NCBI GenBank assembly: GCA_001692895.1
Contig: KV748246.1
Location: 434,970 to 498,969, forward strand
DNA length: 64,000 nt
From: Cenococcum geophilum 1.58
Lineage: Eukaryota; Ascomycota; Dothideomycetes; Gloniales; Gloniaceae
Reading direction: 5' to 3'
Positions within the stretch are counted from its first letter, which is position 1. Every line of letters begins with the position of its first letter. Positions 58,861 through 64,000 of the stretch are shown here, in pieces. A program made the position numbers and the translations under genes. Below the pieces are notes generated by a model. The model ran no database searches and was not told the DNA's origin. It saw only the letters and a program-made list of their open reading frames with translations.

Positions 58861-60470
58861 TAGCCTATAAACTAAACTATAGCCGCTATTAAGCCGCTAC
58901 TACCTCTACCGCTACTTTCGCCACTACTTCTCCCTCTATTTCCCGCCTTTTTATACCGCCTATATTGATCTAGCCGCGACCACCTATATTAATTTAGCCA
59001 CGACTTACTACGGTCCGCCCTATCGTGGAGTAGCTAGATTATGATTCTATTACTATAGTCCGCCCTATTACGGAGCGGCTAGATCTTAGTTTTATAGACG
59101 TTACCTATAACTTCTACATAGCTCTATATTAGATTAATAAACGTATTAGTATATTACTACCTAGTAATCTATAGTTTAAAGCCTACTATAAGTATAGTAG
59201 TATAAACCTCTCTCTATTTTAGCCTCTACTAAAATATCTAGGCGACCTTTTAGAGTCTAGTAGTACTTTTACTAGGCGGTTTAGGGAGCGGCTCCGCGCA
59301 TATAATATTGCATTAGCTTTTACGTCTATAAACTATATTATTACTAACCGTAATATAGCCTAGGGCGGCCTAAATTGCTTCTAGATATATAGTAAGCTTA
59401 ACTATCTATAGGGCTCGCTAAAGCCTCCTACTAACGTTGCTCCGTAATATACGTAGCTCTACTTTTATAACCTTAGTTATACTATAGACGTTTAGCTATA
59501 GGCCCGTCCTAATACCTAGCTAGATATAACTATTCTATAGTGCCTTGCTATTATACTATCTAAGGTACGGAACCCTTTTATTACCCTCTATTAAACTATA
59601 AAGGAATAGCTTTAGGCTTAACCCGTAACAATCCCGTTATAGATTATCTTAAATTTATAAATACGGCTTATCTTAGAGGCGGGCGCTAATCGCCGCCGTA
59701 AGAACCTCCTTATAAGTAACGAGGTGGCCGTTATTATACTAAATAAGTATAATAATGCTAGTTTCCGTAATATTATACTTATAGGGTATAGTACGCCTAA
59801 TAAACCCCTATAATACTACTATATAAGCTTAGTGTATACTATATATATACCGCTCTACTATATACTACTTTTCTCTTATAGTAATACTGGCTAGCGCTAG
59901 GGCCTTTAGCTACGCAACTCTAATTATACCTACTAGTAAGCCCGCTAGTAAAACTGTTTAATATAGTAGGTGTACTTTTAGTTCTACCTACATATCTATA
60001 TCCACTCTAGGTTAGTCCCTTTTACCTACTACTAGCTATTTTAGTAGTATATTATAGATATATAGACGCTATATAATTAAAATAAGCTTAACTAAATCTG
60101 CTTCTATTAATTAAACCTTCGCGTAGAGCTATACAATAACGTTATAGATACTCTTACCCGCTATAATCTGGACCCTTAATTATTAGGCTGCTGCGTAGAT
60201 TTTCTATTAAGTTTTCTTAGCGGAGATCGCTTTATTAGGCAGTGCTATTAGGATTTAATGGCTATTATTTATAAATACGGCCGTCTAAGTATATATATTA
60301 TATTTATTACTAACCCTAAGTAGGATAAGATTACCCGCGAGTTACTACCTAGGCAGACCGCTATAGATAGGTCTAATCTAGTTATACATGTTTTCTATAT
60401 AAAGATTACCTACCTTTTTTATAACCTAAAGCGGAAGTAGATCTTTTTTCCTTAACTATATAGTTAATCT
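58861..60470 (+). pseudogene. Helitron C, Helitron-like N-terminal and Rep region
   Basis: Plus-strand landmarks in order: an A-Y-N-x-A-L-A-F-T-S near 59300, N-R-R-R-K-N-L-L-I-S-N-E-V-A near 59690-59735, P-L-Y-Y-I-L-L-F-S-Y (decayed H-Y-V-L-L-F-P) near 59850-59885, and the Y-I-L-Y-L-L-L-T-L-S/N-P-K-x-D-x-I block near 60285-60335, which precedes the HUH region in Helitrons. It is truncated before the helicase, while the helicase half of a related element is at 29704-31080. RIP-type stops. Confidence 0.75.
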
Positions 60471-61070
60471 AACTACCTTTATAGTCTTTAGTAAAATAAC
60501 CTTTCTTTCTATAGTTTCTATAAGCTCTATCTTTAAACTACTAGTTTTGCTATAGAGTCTGCCTAAACATCTTCCACTATTAAGATCCCTAATTTAGCCT
60601 CTACTCCCTAAACCTTTAATTATTTAATTCTTGTCCTCTAGGTTTCTATAGTCTTCTACCCTATTTCTTTAATTCTTTAATACCGCTTAAGTCTATTAGC
60701 TCTATACTATACTATAGTCTAAATACTTATTACGTCTTTCTCGTATATATTAGTCCTTACTATATTCTACTAGATTTATTACTTTAGTATAGCCAGTTAT
60801 CTACCTTAATAGCTTATTTAATTAGATCTCTTTTATTACTGAGATTATTAATTAGTATTATAATAGCTTAAACTTTAACTTTTAATCCCCTTTTATACTG
60901 CGTTATTAATGCCCCTTAGTTCTATTTAGTCTACGTTACTAATATTTAAAACTACGTTATATAGTCTATTACTAATTCCTTTTATATAAGTTAATATAGC
61001 TCCCCCTTAGCTATTGCTATTAATTCTAGATCTCCGTATATTTATATAAGTCTATACCCGCGAAGCCCTA
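60471..61070 (+). other. Unassigned, possibly decayed Helitron C continuation
   Basis: Highly A+T-rich, Leu/Ile/Tyr-rich in all plus frames. No motif is readable. It may be more of the Helitron or another fragment. Confidence 0.3.
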
Positions 61071-62650
61071 CTGCACGCGTCCACATCGCCGTAGGTAGAA
61101 ACATTATTAGAAAATCGTTTCTTTTATAATAGCCAAGTGCAGAGGCGATGGTAGGGAGCCGTCGCAGCGCGTATAGCGCGGTGTCGTTGTAGTTCTATAG
61201 TGTTGAGCCTATAACGCGTACGCATCGCCCTTAATAATACTAGGAGTCCTACTACCCCCACCTAGGGCTCCTGCTCTACTATTTTGGGGGGCTATTAAGG
61301 GAAACTAGGATACGAAAACTATCTAATATATAACTACCTAGCTCGTAGCTAGGGCCGAAACTAGCCTTATTAAGCTAGCGGATATAGACGCGCCCTAGGC
61401 GTATAATAGGACACCCTTAGGCTTATACTAGCTCTAAGATCGCAATGGGAACGCAGTAAGGGTGTAGAGAACCTCTTCTTATAAGAACTTATTAAGGTTA
61501 ACGCGTCGCAGATACCTTATATAAAACTTATTAAGGCCCCTAAGGCTACCGTAAAGAACTTATTAAGGCCCTACCTAAAGAACTCATTAAGGCCCCTCTT
61601 TAAGAGCCTATCTAGTACATTTAGGAGACTTAGAAGAGGGTCTTAATAGGCGTAGTACGCGCGACCTAGACGAGACAGTAATATAATGGCGACGCGATAG
61701 TAACTAGACGGCTTAATAAGGTGGAAATACGGGTAAAGCTCTAGGTAGCGGAAACACAGGCCAGCTTTGACGGCCCTATAGCGTTTAACCTACGGTTGAC
61801 CTACAGGTAACTTATAGGAGGGTCTTAATAGGGGTGGCGTACGTAACTTAACGTATATATATAAGACAACTTATAAAAGGGTCTTAATAGGCGTAGTATA
61901 CGTAACTTAGTATATATATATATGGAGGAGGTCTTAGAGGAAATATAGGCCAGTTAGATAAGGTCTTAATAGTTAGAGATATAGGCTAGCTTATAGGAAT
62001 AGGGGATACAAGCTTAGTTAGTAGGAGAGGGGGGAGTAGGTTACCTGGCACGAGACCTGCTCTACGGCCCCCTCTTATAAGATACGGTCGGCCTATTATA
62101 AGGAAACTCTTATAGGCAACGCGAAATGGGAATTAAAACCTCCTGCGGGGCGTAGTGTATAGTAGCTACTGCTAGCTTTAGGGACCTTACCCCTTAGCTA
62201 GGCTCTAACCCCTAATGTACCTAATAGATAGGTAGGATTACGTCCTAGCTAAAGAGATATTACGTGGCTTAAGAGAACGGATACGTGTATTAGTGCACTA
62301 ATAGATAGGACTACTCACTAGGGCAATATGCTAGTAAAGTACGCTTAAGGAGTAAATAGGAGTTACTTAAGTAGAAGAGGCTTTTGGCTAGGCCTTAACT
62401 ATAAAAGGTACCTAAGGCTTTAACCATATTACAGGATGTAGCTATAACGCCCTTATAGGATTACGCTAGTAGGCGCGTAAGAGGAGTTGCGACCCCTATA
62501 AATAGTAGCCTATACCTATACTAGCGGGAATAATAAAAAGAGGCGTAAAACTAGAGGCTATAAAAGGCTCCTAAGCTATACAAAAGCGTACTAAGTTTAG
62601 AAGGAGACTCTTATATAGACTGCTAGGGGGTAGACCAGTACTTAGGCTAA
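61071..62650 (+). other. Unassigned RIP-mutated region with short repeats
   Basis: GAACTTATTAAGGCCC-type units (61480-61600) would encode a K-E-L-I-K-A repeat. GGGTCTTAATAGG(C/G)GT(A/G)G units followed by TATATATA recur near 61635, 61815 and 61890. Later (62030-62160) a plus frame carries a T-C-S-T-A-P-S-Y-K-like stretch, unassigned. It could be a Gag or LINE ORF1 of an unrecognised family. The left edge (61070-61250) is G+C-richer with several CGCG motifs. Confidence 0.35.
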
Positions 62651-63621
62651 TAGCCTATTATAAAATATCCGAGAGAACTAGTGAAATTCCCTATATTATT
62701 AGTAGTAGCAGCTAACTGCTTATAAAAAGCCCTAGGCCCTTGGGCCTAGATAAATAAAAAAGCTATTAAAAAACTAGGGTAGAGGCCTAGATAAGCAGGT
62801 ATATTAAACTCTACTATATAACTACCTGCTTTATAGATAGCCAAGTAGCTATTAAAAGATTATAGCATAATTCTCTTATAGGGGGGCAAGAACTAGTCTT
62901 TAAAATTATGTAAAGCTGCTCTTATCTAGCTAGTAAGGGTATCTCTATTAACTTTTACTGGGTTCCTAGCCACCTAAAAATCTATAGAAATAAAATAGCA
63001 AATAAGCTAGCTAAAAAGGGCCTTTCTAAAAAAAAATATGATCTTCTTATATATCCCTAGCCTATATAGGGAGAGCAGCAAGAGAAAAGATACTAAAATA
63101 GTAGAAAATTAATTGGCAACAGAATAAAAATAAAGGAAAATACTATACTAGGATCTCTAGAGGAAACTACTCCCTTTTTCTTAAAGCCCCTAAGAATAAA
63201 TATTTTAAAAAGTTATAATTAGCTTTCTTTTAACTAAAACTAGGAAAAGGCTTCTTTAAATCCTTCTTTAAGACAATGGGGAAGGATAAAGAAGGTAAAT
63301 GCTTTATAAACTATAGCGCTATATAGACTCCTAAGCACCTATTACTAGAATGCAGACTATACTGGGAAGAAAGAAAAGAAATGCAAAGATAACTAAGCTC
63401 TTCTCTCTCCTTAAAAAAGCTTTTCTGTATAAAGAAAGTAAGAGAGGTACTTTTCCTATTTCTAAGTAGGAGAAAAATAGCTACTAGAAAGTAGCTAATA
63501 GAAGTAGAACCTTTAGAAGGAGGTAACTCCTACTAAACTTCTAGTAAATAGATAGTAGTAAGTAAAAGGATAGAAATAAACTATAAAAAGTATAGGGGAA
63601 GGCGTTAGGATTCTTTTACCA
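62650..63621 (+). pseudogene. Tad1-like LINE ORF2, RNase H and C-terminal end, 5'-truncated
   Basis: Plus-strand RNase H features: D-S-Q-V-A-I-K near 62835, and F-Y-W-V-P-S-H-L-x-I-Y-R-N-K-x-A-N-K-L-A-K near 62955-63020, as in LINE RNase H domains (W-V-P-G-H...G-N-E-x-A-D). A C-terminal T-P-K-H-L-L-L-E-C motif (63330-63360), typical of Tad1 ORF2, follows. The tail AGGAGG(T/C)AACTCCTACTA and the next ~85 bp match the 3' UTR of both ORF1-only LINEs, so this is the same or a sister family. No A-tail: the copy stops at 63621, against the LTR. Confidence 0.8.
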
Positions 63622-63969
63622 TATAAGGGCGCGAAGAGGCTTTAAGGAAGATTTAAAGAAATAATATAAATTCTATCTAAATCTAAGGGTATATAGCTCT
63701 TATAAAGTACAAGACGTTATATAAAGAAAAGAAAGGGATAATAAGAGAATTATATAATTAAATAGTTAGGGGTCTTAGTGGTTAATACGTGCGTATATAC
63801 GCACACGGTCTTTAATAGACTTTAGTAAAATTTAATTAATCTAGCAGAACTTAGCAAAAGTTAATTAAGCTAGCAAAATTTAGCAGAATTTGGTTAAAGC
63901 GTTAGAATTTATCTATTAAGTATTTTACTAAGATATTCCTACTATAACTGGGCTAGTCCCGTTATAGTA
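63622..63969 (-). repeat. LTR of a chromodomain-gypsy family, inverted copy
   Basis: 348 bp, the inverted partner of 532-878. The minus strand starts TACTATAACGGGACTAG at 63969, after a polypurine tract (63970-63977 as read on plus: C-run), and ends CGCGCCCTTATA at 63622. The body of this element lies beyond the right edge of the window. Confidence 0.8.
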
Positions 63970-64000
63970 CTCCCCCCTTTAGCTAAAGGTCCAAAACAAT

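Noticed and set aside
1-64000. tRNA, rRNA or host protein genes
   Set aside because: None recognised on either strand; all readable coding remnants belong to mobile elements.

Overview
The window reads as a transposon graveyard from the nuclear genome of a filamentous ascomycete (Pezizomycotina). I found no host gene, tRNA or rRNA. Nearly every coding remnant carries TAG/TAA where the family expects CAG, CAA or TGG codons, TpA is in great excess and CpA/TpG is scarce. That is the footprint of repeat-induced point mutation (RIP), a fungal process. A few short pieces lack the footprint and stand out.

Layout. 1-878: 3' end and 3' LTR of a chromodomain Ty3/gypsy element; a matching inverted LTR closes the window (63622-63969). 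879-3263: an unrecognised LTR-element remnant. 3264-11552: two inverted copies of one gypsy family (B) around a fragment of another (A), with an ORF1-only LINE (3320-4977) inside the left copy. 11553-29703: a minus-strand gypsy (A2) split by a 13,236-bp DNA transposon at 14365-27600. 29704-31080: Helitron 3' half. 31085-34900: microsatellites, minisatellites, a Helitron-5'-like repeat, a solo LTR and unassigned sequence. 34900-56900: a minus-strand Helitron Rep/Pif1 gene cut by a 299-bp MITE and by a hAT transposon (39817-55499). The hAT itself holds three LTR insertions. 57600-58120: long (TAG)n-type tract. 58125-61070: Helitron 5' half. 61070-62650: unassigned. 62650-63621: 3' end of a LINE ORF2.

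The most interesting object is the 13.2-kb element. It has short terminal inverted repeats (TTACCT...AGGTAA), a perfect 9-bp target duplication (AATTCCTTA), and a large stem-loop just inside each end. It carries a 941-codon DUF6589-type reading frame free of frameshifts, a tandemly duplicated minus-strand gene with an intron and clustered cysteines, and a RecQ-like helicase gene later split by a LINE with its own 13-bp target duplication. The octamer GCGGATAT/ATATCCGC recurs across coding and non-coding parts on both strands. I do not recognise this gene set as a named transposon family.

Insertion order can be read from target duplications. Gypsy A2 is older than the 13.2-kb element, which is older than the LINE in its helicase. 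Helitron B is older than the hAT, which is older than the gag-only LTR element (41198-47555), a solo LTR (47740-47943) and a Copia element (49336-55041). All identifications come from reading the sequence; no database search was run.
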